DNA of 64,000 nucleotides from an uncultured Alphaproteobacteria bacterium. GTDB taxonomy: Bacteria; Pseudomonadota; Alphaproteobacteria; MPNO01; UBA2964. Both the position numbers and the translations under genes were made by a program. Where the stretch lies: positions 1,028,964 through 1,092,963 of the forward strand of contig CALSLP010000001.1 in the NCBI GenBank assembly GCA_943787225.1. The letters are read 5' to 3'. A model generated the notes under the pieces. The model saw only the letters and a list, made by a program, of their open reading frames with translations, was not told the origin of the DNA and did not search any database. The number at the start of each line of letters is the position of its first letter. Position 1 is the first letter of the stretch. Below, one piece after another: positions 28,690-38,434 of this stretch.

Positions 28690-29364
28690 CTAAGCTGTCG
28701 TATCGACGTTGTGGCCTTCGCCTTCGTCCGGCGAACTTATCGCTTTCGAAACGCCGACCTTGGCGGCCCGCAGCAAGCGGCTATGGATCATAAACCCGTC
28801 TTCAATGACCTGCATGACCATGCCGGGCTCCGCATCTGACGTTGGCACCTCAAACAGCGCTTCATGCTGATCGTGATTATATTTTTCGCCCATTGGCGAA
28901 ATCCGTTTGATCCCATGCCGTTCCAGCACGCTGAGAAGTTCCCGACCGGTCAGCTCAATGCCTTCCAAGAAGGACTTGCTCTGGTCATCGCCGTCACGCA
29001 GCCCATCCGGCGTCGCATCAAGCGCCCGCTGCAGATTATCGGCCACGGTCAGCATATCGCGCGCAAAATTAGCCGCCGCGTATTTGGCCGTGTCTTCACG
29101 CTCGCGCTTGGCGCGACGAATGGTGTTTTCGTTGTCAGCAAGAGCGCGCAGCAACTTGTCTTTTAGGTCAGCGATTTCGGCCTCAGGGCCGCCTTCTGCC
29201 CAGGGCGACTCCGCCGATGCATCCTCGTCACCTTCAGCGGCATCGTTAGATGCCTCAATCGTCGGATCTTGCTCTGTCTGAGACATTGCTTCGGTCAACG
29301 GATCTTTTTCCAAACCGTTTTCCTCAGGGCCGTTTTGTTGTCCTTCGTCTTTCGTATCCACCAT
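28690..29364 (-). CDS. grpE: Nucleotide exchange factor GrpE
   Basis: Releases ADP from DnaK. The 224-residue protein has a long acidic, disordered N-terminus of about 60 residues and then a coiled-coil segment (EIADLKDKLLRALADNENTI, RRAKREREDTAKYA). The C-terminal beta domain has the signature HDQHEALFEVPTSDAEPGMVMQVIEDGF. It follows hrcA by only 6 bp, so hrcA and grpE form an operon separate from dnaKJ. Confidence 0.97.
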   Translation of the reverse strand: MVDTKDEGQQNGPEENGLEKDPLTEAMSQTEQDPTIEASNDAAEGDEDASAESPWAEGGPEAEIADLKDKLLRALADNENTIRRAKREREDTAKYAAANFARDMLTVADNLQRALDATPDGLRDGDDQSKSFLEGIELTGRELLSVLERHGIKRISPMGEKYNHDQHEALFEVPTSDAEPGMVMQVIEDGFMIHSRLLRAAKVGVSKAISSPDEGEGHNVDTTA

Positions 29365-29370
29365 TCAGTC

Positions 29371-30432
29371 CTATTTTGAGCCGAGTAGTTTGCCAACCAC
29401 CCGAGCCGTGTAATCAACAATCGGAATAATACGGGCATAGTTTATGCGCGCCGGGCCGATCACCCCAACCGCGCCAACGATCTCACCGCGTGTTCCTGTA
29501 AACGGTGCAGCGATCATTGCGCAACCCGCAACGTTAAATAGATTATTTTCAGCGCCAAGAAAAATCTGAACACCATCACCGGTTTGCGTAAGGTCTAACA
29601 GCCGCGCCATCAGGTCGCGGGTATCCAAAGCATCAAACAGCGCACGCACGCGTTCCAGATCGGCAACCGCACTCACATCATCGAGAAGCCGCGCATGTCC
29701 TTTGACAATCAGCGCGCCACCATCGTCACCACCAGCCCAGGTCGCAATGCCGGCCTCAACCAGACCACGGGTGAGCTCATCGATCTGGGTACGATGCTCT
29801 GAAATCTCTCTCTCGATCATCCGACCAGCGTCTTCCAGCGTTCGACCCGCAAGCCGTGCATTCAGATAATTGCCAGCCTGAACCAGGGCAGAGGGAGGGG
29901 TCCCGATAGGCATGTCGATAACCCGATTTTCGACAAACCCGTCTTCCGCCACCATCACCACCAGCGCTCGGCCATCGCCGAGGCTGACAAATTCAATATG
30001 TTTAAGGGCACGATCGCTTTTAGGGGCGACGACAAGACCGGCGCAGCGTGACAGGCCGGACAGGGCGCCCGATGCTTCTGCCAAAACCTCATTGACGCTC
30101 TTACCCGCCGAATTACATTGGCTTTCAATCGTCTGACGTTCTTCGTCACTCAGGCTGCCGATCTCCATGAGTCCATCTACGAACAGGCGTAGCCCTAAAT
30201 CTGTCGGTAGACGGCCCGCGGATGTATGTTCTGAATAGAGCAGCCCGAGCTCTTCCAAATCAGCCATAACGTTTCGGACACTGGCCGCCGACAGGGGGTC
30301 GACCAGGCGGCGGGAAAGCGTGCGCGACCCCACGGCTTCGCCATCATCCAAATAGGATGAAACGATTTCTGAGAAAACTGTCCGCGAACGGTCGTTAAGT
30401 TCGCTGATTATGCTTCGTGGAGCGGGTTTCAT
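29371..30432 (-). CDS. hrcA: Heat-inducible transcription repressor HrcA
   Basis: A repressor that binds CIRCE operators, usually upstream of groESL. The 353-residue protein has an N-terminal winged helix (residues 1-80; [20 protein letters not shown] then [14 protein letters not shown]) and the HrcA-specific [18 protein letters not shown] at residues 88-105. A GAF-like dimerisation domain follows. No CIRCE (TTAGCACTC-N9-GAGTGCTAA) was found in this window, so its targets lie elsewhere. Confidence 0.97.
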   Translation of the reverse strand: MKPAPRSIISELNDRSRTVFSEIVSSYLDDGEAVGSRTLSRRLVDPLSAASVRNVMADLEELGLLYSEHTSAGRLPTDLGLRLFVDGLMEIGSLSDEERQTIESQCNSAGKSVNEVLAEASGALSGLSRCAGLVVAPKSDRALKHIEFVSLGDGRALVVMVAEDGFVENRVIDMPIGTPPSALVQAGNYLNARLAGRTLEDAGRMIEREISEHRTQIDELTRGLVEAGIATWAGGDDGGALIVKGHARLLDDVSAVADLERVRALFDALDTRDLMARLLDLTQTGDGVQIFLGAENNLFNVAGCAMIAAPFTGTRGEIVGAVGVIGPARINYARIIPIVDYTARVVGKLLGSK

Positions 30433-30475
30433 CGTAATGTCTGGGCCATATCTGGCCGTATCCCAATGTTATGCG

Positions 30476-30504
30476 AATGTAGTGATCCCGTTTTTCAGCG
30501 TCAA
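30476..30504 (-). promoter_or_regulatory. Sigma70-type promoter of hrcA-grpE
   Basis: On the minus strand, TTGACG (30504-30499), a 17-bp spacer and TACATT (30481-30476) form a good housekeeping promoter. It lies 44 bp from the hrcA start, predicting a leader of about 37 nt. It has no RpoH features, in contrast to dnaK. Confidence 0.65.
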
Positions 30505-30604
30505 TAAGCTGGATGAGACTATCTCATGGTGGACGACAGCTGCCCTGCAGGATAGCTTGCGCCGCATCACCCCCCATATGGGTACAAACAGGAGTATTGC
30601 CAAG

Positions 30605-31330
30605 ATGAGTAACCGCCCTTCCGGTCGCGCCTTTGATGAATTGCGGGCCGTCAGCCTAGAGCCCGGCTTCAGCCCCTATGCGGAAGGGTCCTGCATGGCA
30701 AAGTTTGGTAATACGCATGTCTTATGCACCGCATCGGTCGAAGAAAATGTGCCGCCCTTTCTGCGGAATTCAGGAACCGGTTGGGTGACCGCTGAATACG
30801 GCATGTTACCAAGATCAACCCACACCCGAAGCGGGCGCGAAGCCGCGCGCGGCAAACAGAGCGGACGAACCCAGGAAATTCAGCGTTTGATTGGCCGCTC
30901 CCTGCGGGCGGTGACTGACCTTTCCGCCATGGGCGAACGCCAGATTCGGCTCGATTGCGACGTGATACAAGCCGATGGCGGCACCCGAACCGCCTCCATC
31001 ACAGGCGCCTGGGTTGCGCTGCATATCGCTTTTGCCAAGCTCGTCGCCGACGGCAAGCTCAAGGTAATTCCAATGAGCGGTTCTGTCGCTGCGGTTTCTT
31101 GCGGCATCTACGACGGCACGGCCGTTCTCGATCTCGATTATCCTGAAGACTCAAATGCCCAAGCCGATGCCAATTTTGTATTGACCGGCAATGGCGGCAT
31201 AGTCGAAGTTCAGGGCACGGCCGAAGAGGACCCATTCAGCCGCGACCTCCTCAATCAATTGCTTGATCTCGCCTTTAAAGGCGTCGAAGAGCTGACCGCT
31301 TTGCAGCGGGCGGCCATCAACGCAGGTTAA
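30605..31330 (+). CDS. rph: Ribonuclease PH
   Basis: A phosphorolytic 3'-5' exoribonuclease that trims tRNA 3' ends. From the ATG at 30605 the 241-residue protein begins [20 protein letters not shown]. It has [20 protein letters not shown] (phosphate- and RNA-binding region) and [20 protein letters not shown], both family hallmarks. The frame is open upstream to 30410, but that stretch covers the hrcA promoter. Divergent from hrcA; followed by rdgB at 8 bp. Confidence 0.97.
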   Translation: MSNRPSGRAFDELRAVSLEPGFSPYAEGSCMAKFGNTHVLCTASVEENVPPFLRNSGTGWVTAEYGMLPRSTHTRSGREAARGKQSGRTQEIQRLIGRSLRAVTDLSAMGERQIRLDCDVIQADGGTRTASITGAWVALHIAFAKLVADGKLKVIPMSGSVAAVSCGIYDGTAVLDLDYPEDSNAQADANFVLTGNGGIVEVQGTAEEDPFSRDLLNQLLDLAFKGVEELTALQRAAINAG

Positions 31331-31338
31331 TAAGGACT

Positions 31339-31944
31339 ATGGAAAATCATCGCCGTTTCTCTGAGCCCAAGCTGGTTATTGCCAGTCACAATCAGGGCAA
31401 GGTCCGCGAGATTGAAGAACTGCTGCACCCCTATAATGTTGAGGTTATCTCGGCTGGTGCCTTAGGGCTCGACGAGCCGGAAGAAACCGGCACGACCTTT
31501 ATCGCCAATGCCGAGCTCAAAGCCCGCGCCGCCGCCGTGGCCGCAAACCTTCCCGCCCTTGCCGATGATTCCGGCCTGGTGGTTCCAGCGCTGAATGGCG
31601 ATCCGGGAATCTATTCGGCCCGCTGGGCCGGGCCGGAGAAGGATTTTGCGATGGCAATGGGGTTGGTCGAAGACGGCCTGAAGGGCATCGACGATCGCAG
31701 CGCTTACTTCGTTGCCGCCCTCGCATTGTGTTGGCCTGACGGACATTGTGAAACTTTCGAGGGACGCGTCGATGGCTCACTCGTTTGGCCAGCGCGGGGT
31801 GATTTAGGGTTCGGCTATGACCCGATGTTTCTGCCCCAGGGAAACGATCAGACATTTGGCGAAATGGATCCCGATGCCAAACACGAAATCAGCCATCGCG
31901 CCGACGCCTTCACCAAACTGACCTGCGCCTGTTTTGCCGATTGA
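31339..31944 (+). CDS. rdgB: dITP/XTP pyrophosphatase (RdgB/HAM1)
   Basis: Hydrolyses non-canonical purine triphosphates (dITP, XTP) to keep them out of DNA. The 201-residue protein shows [18 protein letters not shown] (SxNxxK substrate motif), [20 protein letters not shown] (catalytic Asp) and [12 protein letters not shown], ending with the SHRADAF motif. Second gene of rph-rdgB-hemW; its last 11 bp overlap hemW. Confidence 0.97.
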   Translation: MENHRRFSEPKLVIASHNQGKVREIEELLHPYNVEVISAGALGLDEPEETGTTFIANAELKARAAAVAANLPALADDSGLVVPALNGDPGIYSARWAGPEKDFAMAMGLVEDGLKGIDDRSAYFVAALALCWPDGHCETFEGRVDGSLVWPARGDLGFGYDPMFLPQGNDQTFGEMDPDAKHEISHRADAFTKLTCACFAD

Positions 31945-33115
31945 CGATAACAACGATGGTGCTGGTGACGACGCGCTAGCGCTCTATGTCCATTGGCCAT
32001 TTTGTCTGTCCCGCTGCCCCTATTGTGACTTCAATGCGCATGTTCGGGAAACCATCGACCAGACCCGGTGGCGCGACGCCCTCCTGACAGAACTTGCCTA
32101 TTGGGCCGATCAAACACCCGGCCGAGCCCTGACCAGTATATTTTTCGGCGGCGGCACACCGTCACTGATGGACCCTGCAACAGTCGGCGCGGTTATAAAC
32201 AGCGCCGCCAAACATTGGTCTTTTGCGGACGACATTGAAATCACCCTGGAAGCGAATCCAACCTCGATTGAAGCCGCCAAATTCGCTGACCTTAAGGCCG
32301 CCGGTGTGAATCGGGTCTCCATCGGCGTACAGGCGTTAGACAATGACGCTCTGAAATTTCTCGGCCGCGGACATGATCGCGATCAGGCCCTTGCCGCTCT
32401 TAAGCTTGCCGAAAAAACCTTTTCCAGGTTTTCCTTCGATCTTATCTACGCCCGACCTGGACAAACGAGCGGTTCATGGTCCAAAGAATTACAGGAAGCG
32501 CTTGGCCTCGCTGGCGATCATCTGTCGCTCTATCAACTGACAATCGAAAAGGGGACGCCGTTTTACGCTGAAGAACGGGCCGGCGAATTTGTGTTGCCCG
32601 AGGAAGATAACGCCGCAGAGCTGTTTAATGTCACTCAGGAAATTTGCGATCGTCATGGACTTCCCGCCTATGAAATTTCCAATCATGCGCGGCCCGGTTC
32701 TGAATGCCGTCATAATATAACCTACTGGCAAGGCGGCGATTATGTCGGGGCTGGCCCTGGGGCCCATGGACGGCTGACAATCAACAACACTGTTTATGCG
32801 ACGGAACAGATCCCCGGACCGGAAAACTGGTTGGAAGAAGTTGAGGCATCAGGGCATGCGACACGAAACCGAGCCGCGATTGATGCCGCTGCTCGGGTCG
32901 AAGAAATTTTCATGATGGGGCTTCGCCTGACCAGCGGATTATCCCGCGATGTTTTTTGGGAACGTACCGGCATGGAGCTGGAAGACGCGTTGGAACCCAG
33001 ACGGCTACGACCCCTCCTGACTGCAGACTATCTCATTCTGGATAACCGCGGCTTGCGGGCAACAGCAGAAGGCCGACTACGGCTCAACGCAATATTATCT
33101 ACGTTACTGACCTAG
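31934..33115 (+). CDS. hemW: Radical SAM heme chaperone HemW
   Basis: A radical SAM protein related to HemN, which in other bacteria binds heme and delivers it rather than oxidising coproporphyrinogen. The [4Fe-4S] motif [13 protein letters not shown] (C-x3-C-x2-C) is near residue 25, [10 protein letters not shown] follows, and a C-terminal HemN-like domain is present. At 393 residues it is full length. The start at 31934 is a TTG inside the end of rdgB; no ATG or GTG lies in frame before the first motif, so translational coupling is likely. The stop overlaps the convergent LppC-like gene by 12 bp. Confidence 0.95.
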   Translation: MPIDDNNDGAGDDALALYVHWPFCLSRCPYCDFNAHVRETIDQTRWRDALLTELAYWADQTPGRALTSIFFGGGTPSLMDPATVGAVINSAAKHWSFADDIEITLEANPTSIEAAKFADLKAAGVNRVSIGVQALDNDALKFLGRGHDRDQALAALKLAEKTFSRFSFDLIYARPGQTSGSWSKELQEALGLAGDHLSLYQLTIEKGTPFYAEERAGEFVLPEEDNAAELFNVTQEICDRHGLPAYEISNHARPGSECRHNITYWQGGDYVGAGPGAHGRLTINNTVYATEQIPGPENWLEEVEASGHATRNRAAIDAAARVEEIFMMGLRLTSGLSRDVFWERTGMELEDALEPRRLRPLLTADYLILDNRGLRATAEGRLRLNAILSTLLT

Positions 33116-34603
33116 CGGCTTAACATCGACGTTCGTTTTGATTTCTGACGGCACCGGCTCTGCGGCAGGCTCTTGTTTTTGAACAATCTCAAATGAATCC
33201 GGTGCCGGGCTGACAACTTTGACACCGTCCGGCTGGACTTCGATGACGGCAAAACGATGCTCGACCAACCCATCCTGACGAAGCCTGAACAATCCGACAC
33301 TGCCAGCGAAGCCGCTCTCCACCGTCAATTGATCCAGACCAAACCCTCCAGCGCCCCTGCCGCCCTTGACTGCCGCAATCGCCGTCACATCATAAGCGAG
33401 GGCGGCGAGGGCGTGGGGTGACACTTTGTAGACGGCAGCAAATCGCTTCGCAAAATCGGTATACGCAGCAGGCGAAGGGCCCGCATACCAAGCACCCGCC
33501 AGGGTCGGTTCGCGGCGCAAGGCTCGCGACGACCAGTCATCAATCCCAAGAATACGAACCTTTCTAGTATCGATTTCATAATAGGGCAAAAGTGGGGCGG
33601 TTGCCCTTAGAGATTGTCCCGTCTCAAGCAGCAGAACGGCATCAAAAGGAACATCTCCCAGTGTTTCTTTTTTCTCCAACCGCTTTAGGGCGCGCCGGGA
33701 TTCGGCATCACCCTGCTGCGCCAGGCGTTGACGTTCAGCAAGAAGCGCTGCCCGGCGCTGTCGATAATTTCCGAGCTGTTTTACCGCTTCGGTCGCCGAA
33801 GACGGGTCCCGACTATACCGTTGCGTTGTGACAAGGACGCCGCCGGCGTCGCCCACAGCCTTGGCATAATCAGCAGCGATACGGTCGCCAAACGATCCAT
33901 TGGGAATAAAGGCTGCGAAGCGCTTTAAACCTTGCGAGACCGCGTAAGAAACGACACGACGGACCCGATCCTCCGGCAAGAAACCAAAAACAAAAGTCCC
34001 TTTTGCCGCAGCGGTTCGATCATTGGTAAAAGCAATTAGATTAACCGCCGCCTTTGAGGCCAGCGGTGCCACAGCGCGCGCCGACGTTCCAAAGACAGGG
34101 CCAATCAAGAGCTGTGCCCCCATTTCGATTGCCCGTTGCGCGGCTTCAACGGCACCTTCCGGGGTACCTTTTGTATCTTGTGGCAAAAGGACAAGATTTT
34201 CGTCAGCGACCTCGAACATCGCGAGCTGCGCGGCGCGCAATAACGATTTTCCCAAGCGGGCATGGCGGCCTGATAGGGGCAGAAGCAAACCAACCGGCAC
34301 CTGATCGCGGATTCCTTCAGGCGGTGTCAACGTTATTTCTGGCGCAGGCGGTAGAGATGCAAGCGACGGGTCGGCTGCTGATTTCACCACCGGCGGGGCA
34401 GCGGCGTTCGGGTCTTGCGACGGGTCAGGGTTTGCGGGCCGGGCTTGCGTCGTTTGCGGCAGGTTCTTAACGTTAGGAGGCTCGCAGGCCGCGAGCCCAA
34501 TGCAGAGAGAGCCCAACCATGCGGCAGCCGACAACCGGCGCAGGTGCCCACACGGAAACAATGCGCTATAGCGCAGAAAACGAAACAGGTTCACGCAATA
34601 CAT
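33104..34603 (-). CDS. LppC/LpoA-like penicillin-binding protein activator (lipoprotein)
   Basis: A predicted outer-membrane lipoprotein. The signal peptide (AAAWLGSLCIGLAAC) ends in lipobox LAAC, then a Pro/Ala-rich linker, then a type 1 periplasmic-binding fold (VGLLLPLSGRHARLGKSLLR through LIGPVFGTSARAVAPLASKA). This is the LpoA/LppC architecture, which in gammaproteobacteria activates class A penicillin-binding proteins. The position next to rsmI and yraN is conserved. I chose ATG 34603; 34642 is also open. The upstream end approaches the divergent rsmI start. Confidence 0.88.
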   Translation of the reverse strand: MYCVNLFRFLRYSALFPCGHLRRLSAAAWLGSLCIGLAACEPPNVKNLPQTTQARPANPDPSQDPNAAAPPVVKSAADPSLASLPPAPEITLTPPEGIRDQVPVGLLLPLSGRHARLGKSLLRAAQLAMFEVADENLVLLPQDTKGTPEGAVEAAQRAIEMGAQLLIGPVFGTSARAVAPLASKAAVNLIAFTNDRTAAAKGTFVFGFLPEDRVRRVVSYAVSQGLKRFAAFIPNGSFGDRIAADYAKAVGDAGGVLVTTQRYSRDPSSATEAVKQLGNYRQRRAALLAERQRLAQQGDAESRRALKRLEKKETLGDVPFDAVLLLETGQSLRATAPLLPYYEIDTRKVRILGIDDWSSRALRREPTLAGAWYAGPSPAAYTDFAKRFAAVYKVSPHALAALAYDVTAIAAVKGGRGAGGFGLDQLTVESGFAGSVGLFRLRQDGLVEHRFAVIEVQPDGVKVVSPAPDSFEIVQKQEPAAEPVPSEIKTNVDVKPLGQ

Positions 34604-34665
34604 CCGGCGATCTTCCAAACCAGGCGACCCCCACCGGCCCAACCAGGGGGGAGCCTATCGCTGAG

Positions 34666-35538
34666 ATGCTGGCAAGTAAACTCTCTGCAACACATATTGA
34701 TCCCGGTCTCCATATTGTCGCCACGCCTATTGGCAATCTGAGCGATATCACCTTGCGCGCCATCGCCGTTTTACGCAGCGCTAACGCCATTGCCTGCGAA
34801 GACACAAGGGTCACCGGCAAGCTCAAATCCGAATTTGGCCTGACCGCCCAGCTTATTCCGTATCACGAACACAACGCGGACCGGGCGACGCCAGCCCTGA
34901 TTGAACGACTGAATTCAGGCGAGACTGTGGCGCTCGTTTCAGACGCTGGCACCCCTCTTGTCTCAGATCCGGGTTACCGATTGGTCAATGCGGCGCTTAA
35001 CAGCGGCATAAAAGTGATCCCGGTTCCTGGCGCCTCTGCACCACTCGCCGCCCTGAGCGTATCCGGCCTGCCAACAGACCGGTTTATGTTTGAAGGTTTT
35101 TTACCAAACAAGTCTGCGGCGCGACGTAAGGCCCTGGAACAAGCGGCTACCGTAAAAGCGACATTGGTCTTTTTTGAATCGCCAAAGCGCCTCGCCAAAT
35201 CACTTGCTGATATGGCAGAACTGCTCGGTAATCGAAATGCCGTTATCGCCCGCGAGATCACCAAACGCTTCGAAGAAATGACACGCGGGTCGCTCACCAG
35301 CCTGGCAACGCAGTATGAGACAGCCCCCCCGCCAAAAGGCGAGGTGACAATCGTTGTCGGACCGCCGGGTGAATCAGAGGCACCGTCAGAAATAGAAATT
35401 GACGCGTTGCTTAAAGAGGCGCTCATCCGATTGAGTGTCAAGGACGCTGCCAGCGCCGTTGCCACGTCAACGGGGCTGCAGCGTCGCCCGCTATACCAAC
35501 GCGCCCTTGAACTGCAATCGGAAAACGAGGTCGGCTAA
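34666..35538 (+). CDS. rsmI: 16S rRNA (cytidine-2'-O)-methyltransferase RsmI
   Basis: Methylates the 2'-O of C1402 in 16S rRNA. The 290-residue tetrapyrrole-methylase-fold protein has GLHIVATPIGNLSDITLRAI (N-terminal SAM loop), AIACEDTRVTGKL, LVSDAGTPLVSDPGYRLV and VFFESPKRLAKSLADM. The start is ATG 34666, preceded by AGGGGGGAG; the frame is open further upstream to 34519 inside the divergent lipoprotein. Followed by yraN at 2 bp. Confidence 0.97.
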   Translation: MLASKLSATHIDPGLHIVATPIGNLSDITLRAIAVLRSANAIACEDTRVTGKLKSEFGLTAQLIPYHEHNADRATPALIERLNSGETVALVSDAGTPLVSDPGYRLVNAALNSGIKVIPVPGASAPLAALSVSGLPTDRFMFEGFLPNKSAARRKALEQAATVKATLVFFESPKRLAKSLADMAELLGNRNAVIAREITKRFEEMTRGSLTSLATQYETAPPPKGEVTIVVGPPGESEAPSEIEIDALLKEALIRLSVKDAASAVATSTGLQRRPLYQRALELQSENEVG

Positions 35539-35540
35539 AG

Positions 35541-35918
35541 ATGGTCAACGGCCCCCAAAAAACCGTAAGACAAAAACGGGAAGCCGCAGGACGCCGGGCT
35601 GAAACCTTCGCGGTCCTCGCTCTCCGGCTAAAATTCTATCGTATCCTTGCAAGACGCTACCGCTGCCCGGTCGGAGAAATTGATATTGTCGCCGCACGGG
35701 GAAAGACCGTGGTTTTTATTGAAGTGAAGGCCCGCCGAACGATTGAACAGGCGATGGAGTCCATAACACCGCGTCAGCGGCAACGGATCACGCGTGCTGC
35801 AACCGCCTTTCTGCAATCCGAGCCTCACCTGCAAAATTTTCTAACCCGCTTCGATGTTTTGCTTATTGTTCCCAAAAGAATACCACAGCATATTATCGAC
35901 GCTTGGCGCGATTCATGA
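35541..35918 (+). CDS. YraN family endonuclease-like protein (UPF0102)
   Basis: 125 residues with the restriction-endonuclease-like core GEIDIVAARGKTVVFIEVKA (E/D...ExK arrangement) preceded by LKFYRILARRYRCPV. UPF0102/YraN proteins are linked by context to DNA processing, but their role is unsettled. It almost abuts rsmI, a widely conserved pair. Confidence 0.93.
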   Translation: MVNGPQKTVRQKREAAGRRAETFAVLALRLKFYRILARRYRCPVGEIDIVAARGKTVVFIEVKARRTIEQAMESITPRQRQRITRAATAFLQSEPHLQNFLTRFDVLLIVPKRIPQHIIDAWRDS

Positions 35919-35956
35919 GCGTATGCAAAATACAATAAAGCACGTTGGGATTATTT

Positions 35957-36586
35957 ATGGCCGCCAAATTTGATTTTCGGGTTTTTGGTTTTCAGTTGCT
36001 TCTGGTCGCCTCCTTGCCCTTCCTAAATGGTTGCGTTGGGGCCGCCATTGGCGCGGGGGCCTCCGTTGCCACCGCGGCCTCTGAAGAACGCGGCCTCAAC
36101 GCCGCCGCCCGGGATCTGGCGATCCGCACCAAAATTAATGCTTTGTGGCTTGACCATAACGATACACTTCTAACCAGCGCCGATGTTTTAATATCAGAAG
36201 GGCGCGTCTTACTGACAGGCTCCGTCCCGACCCAGAAAATGCGGGGAGACGCCGTCCGGCTTGCCTGGAAAGCAAGCGGTGTTAAGGAAGTCATAAACGA
36301 AATTCAGGTGACCCCATCGGAGGGAACATCCGGTTTTGCCCGCGATGGCTGGATCACCACCAAATTAAAAACCCGGCTTACCTTGGACAGTCAGGTTGTC
36401 TCGATAAACTACGCAATAGATACGGTAGGCGGGACGGTCTATTTGATGGGCATTGCGCAAGACGCAGCTGAGCTTGCGCGGGTTCGTAACCATGCGCGCC
36501 AGATACCTTATGTCCGACGCATCGTCAGCCATGTCATCATGAAGAATGATCCACGGCGCCAGGTAAATCAGGCTAAAAAGAAATGA
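35957..36586 (+). CDS. BON-domain lipoprotein (OsmY/DolP-like)
   Basis: A lipoprotein of 209 residues. The signal sequence LLVASLPFLNGC gives a lipobox Cys near residue 26, followed by a Gly/Ala-rich segment. Two BON domains follow (about residues 55-120, ILLTGSVPTQ-type motif VLLTGSVPTQKMRGDAVRLA; and about 130-195, VGGTVYLMGIAQDAAELARV). DolP/OsmY proteins bind anionic phospholipids and maintain the outer membrane. I chose ATG 35957, not the TTG at 35945. Lies in the rsmI-yraN-gshB run. Confidence 0.92.
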   Translation: MAAKFDFRVFGFQLLLVASLPFLNGCVGAAIGAGASVATAASEERGLNAAARDLAIRTKINALWLDHNDTLLTSADVLISEGRVLLTGSVPTQKMRGDAVRLAWKASGVKEVINEIQVTPSEGTSGFARDGWITTKLKTRLTLDSQVVSINYAIDTVGGTVYLMGIAQDAAELARVRNHARQIPYVRRIVSHVIMKNDPRRQVNQAKKK

Positions 36587-36622
36587 CGGTCCGGATTTGC
36601 AGGCAAGCGCACAGAAATTCTT

Positions 36623-37435
36623 TTGGCGCTGGAAGAAAGCGGCCAGCGAGAAGATGACGACATCGATATTGGAGAAACCGCTTTATTGCTTGCAGCGCTT
36701 GATCAGCCCGACGCCGATTTGACGATCTATCGTGAGCATCTTTCTAAAATTGCCGACGAGGTTGCCGCTTTAGTGCCTGGCACCTCCACCCACAATGTCG
36801 CGAAACGGGTTCAGGCTTTGTCAGACGTCATTACCTCAGACAGAGGCTATCAGGGGGATGCTGATACTTACGACGACCCACAAAACGCAAATTTGATAAA
36901 TGTTATTGATCGCCGGAAGGGGTTGCCCGTCGCGCTGGCCATCATTTATCTCGATGTTGCGCATCGGCTGGGATGGGAGGCGACCGGTATAAATTTTCCC
37001 GGTCATTTCATGATCAGGCTGGAGCGCGGCACGGTTCGTAGCATCATTGACCCTTTCAATGGCGGGTTAGAACGCAATGTCGCTGACCTTCGGGCGCTTT
37101 TGAAACAAATGGCCGGGTTAGACGCTGAGTTGCAGCCCGATCACTATTCACCGGTCAGCAGCCGAGACACCCTGATCAGGCTTCTCAATAACATTAAGCT
37201 TCGGGCGCTGTCCGGAAACGATCCCGAAAGAGCCGCCAAGATCATGGATCGGATGCTGCTGATCGCCCCAAAGCGATTACCGTTATTACAGGAAGCCGGG
37301 GCGTTTTATGCCAGCATTGGCAATCTGCGCCGGGCCGCGACTGTTCTGGAAGATTTCCTGGCGCAGTCTACAAACGAAGCCCGCCGCCATGAAGCCGCTG
37401 CACTGTTGCATAAGATCCGCTCGCGGCTTAACTAG
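36623..37435 (+). CDS. SirB1-like transglutaminase/TPR family protein
   Basis: A 270-residue protein of the SirB1 family: a transglutaminase-like N-terminal domain (AKRVQALSDVITSDRGYQGD, then RRKGLPVALAIIYLDVAHRL and INFPGHFMIRLERG) and a TPR-like C-terminal region. The classical catalytic Cys of active transglutaminases is not evident, so it may be a non-catalytic fold. The start is TTG at 36623; no ATG lies upstream in frame. Function unknown. Confidence 0.88.
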   Translation: MALEESGQREDDDIDIGETALLLAALDQPDADLTIYREHLSKIADEVAALVPGTSTHNVAKRVQALSDVITSDRGYQGDADTYDDPQNANLINVIDRRKGLPVALAIIYLDVAHRLGWEATGINFPGHFMIRLERGTVRSIIDPFNGGLERNVADLRALLKQMAGLDAELQPDHYSPVSSRDTLIRLLNNIKLRALSGNDPERAAKIMDRMLLIAPKRLPLLQEAGAFYASIGNLRRAATVLEDFLAQSTNEARRHEAAALLHKIRSRLN

Positions 37436-37468
37436 GATCAACACACCACAGCAATCCCGGGAAATGAA

Positions 37469-38422
37469 ATGAGTTTAGCCGTCGCTATCCAGATGGACCC
37501 GATCGAAACGATCGATATTAGTGCCGACAGTACCTTTATGATGGCCATGGAAGCGCAAAGGCGCGGCCATTCCCTGTATCATTATCTGCCGTCTGAATTG
37601 GCTTTTCGCGATGGTCAGCTTTTTGCGCGCGCCCGGCCAATCGAGGTTCGCCGGGAGGTCGGAAATCACTTTTCTGCAGGCCAGGAAGAGATCATTGATC
37701 TGTCGACAGTTGATGTCGTTTTAATGCGGCAGGACCCGCCCTTCGACATGGCTTACATAACCGCAACGCATTTACTGGAACATATCCATCCCGACACACT
37801 AGTCGTTAACGACCCCGCCGAAGTAAGGAATGCTCCTGAAAAGATTTTTGTCACCAAGTTTGACGGCCTTTTGCCGCCAACATTGATCACCTCGGATATT
37901 GCCGCAATTCACGCCTTCCGCGATGAGCACAAAGACATCATCGTCAAACCGCTATTCGGCAATGGCGGCGCCGATGTTTTCCATATGACACCCGACGACG
38001 AAAACATGGGGGCCCTGGTTGAGATGTTCACCGACAAGTATCGTGAGCCCATTATCATTCAGCGCTATCTGCCCGAAGTACGGCAGGGCGACAAACGCAT
38101 TATCCTGGTGGATGGTATCCCGGTTGGCGGCGTTTCGCGTATCCCAGCGGTCGGTGATGCCCGGGCGAATTTCCATGCTGGCGGATCCGCAGGCAAAACA
38201 ACGCTAACCTCCCGCGAACTGGAGATTTGCGAAGCCATTGGACCAGCCCTTAAAGAACGCGGCCTTCTATTCGTCGGGATTGATGTAATTGGTGATTACC
38301 TGACCGAAATCAATGTGACCTCGCCAACCGGCATTCAGGAAATTAACGCGCTCGATAACATTCAGATCGAAAATCTGCTCTGGGATGCGATGGAAGCGCG
38401 TTATGCGGAGAGCCACGCCTAA
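37469..38422 (+). CDS. gshB: Glutathione synthetase
   Basis: Joins gamma-glutamylcysteine and glycine using ATP. 317 residues: [20 protein letters not shown] at the start, [13 protein letters not shown] (ATP-grasp Gly-rich loop) near residue 155, [19 protein letters not shown] near 195, and [20 protein letters not shown] (metal and glutathione contacts) near 270. Intact. Position beside the yraN cluster is conserved in alphaproteobacteria. Confidence 0.97.
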   Translation: MSLAVAIQMDPIETIDISADSTFMMAMEAQRRGHSLYHYLPSELAFRDGQLFARARPIEVRREVGNHFSAGQEEIIDLSTVDVVLMRQDPPFDMAYITATHLLEHIHPDTLVVNDPAEVRNAPEKIFVTKFDGLLPPTLITSDIAAIHAFRDEHKDIIVKPLFGNGGADVFHMTPDDENMGALVEMFTDKYREPIIIQRYLPEVRQGDKRIILVDGIPVGGVSRIPAVGDARANFHAGGSAGKTTLTSRELEICEAIGPALKERGLLFVGIDVIGDYLTEINVTSPTGIQEINALDNIQIENLLWDAMEARYAESHA

Positions 38423-38434
38423 CTCTGCTTGAAG

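Noticed and set aside
30556..30577. Sigma32 promoter for rph (CTTGCG ... CCCCAT)
   Set aside because: The spacer is only 10 bp, too short for RpoH promoters.
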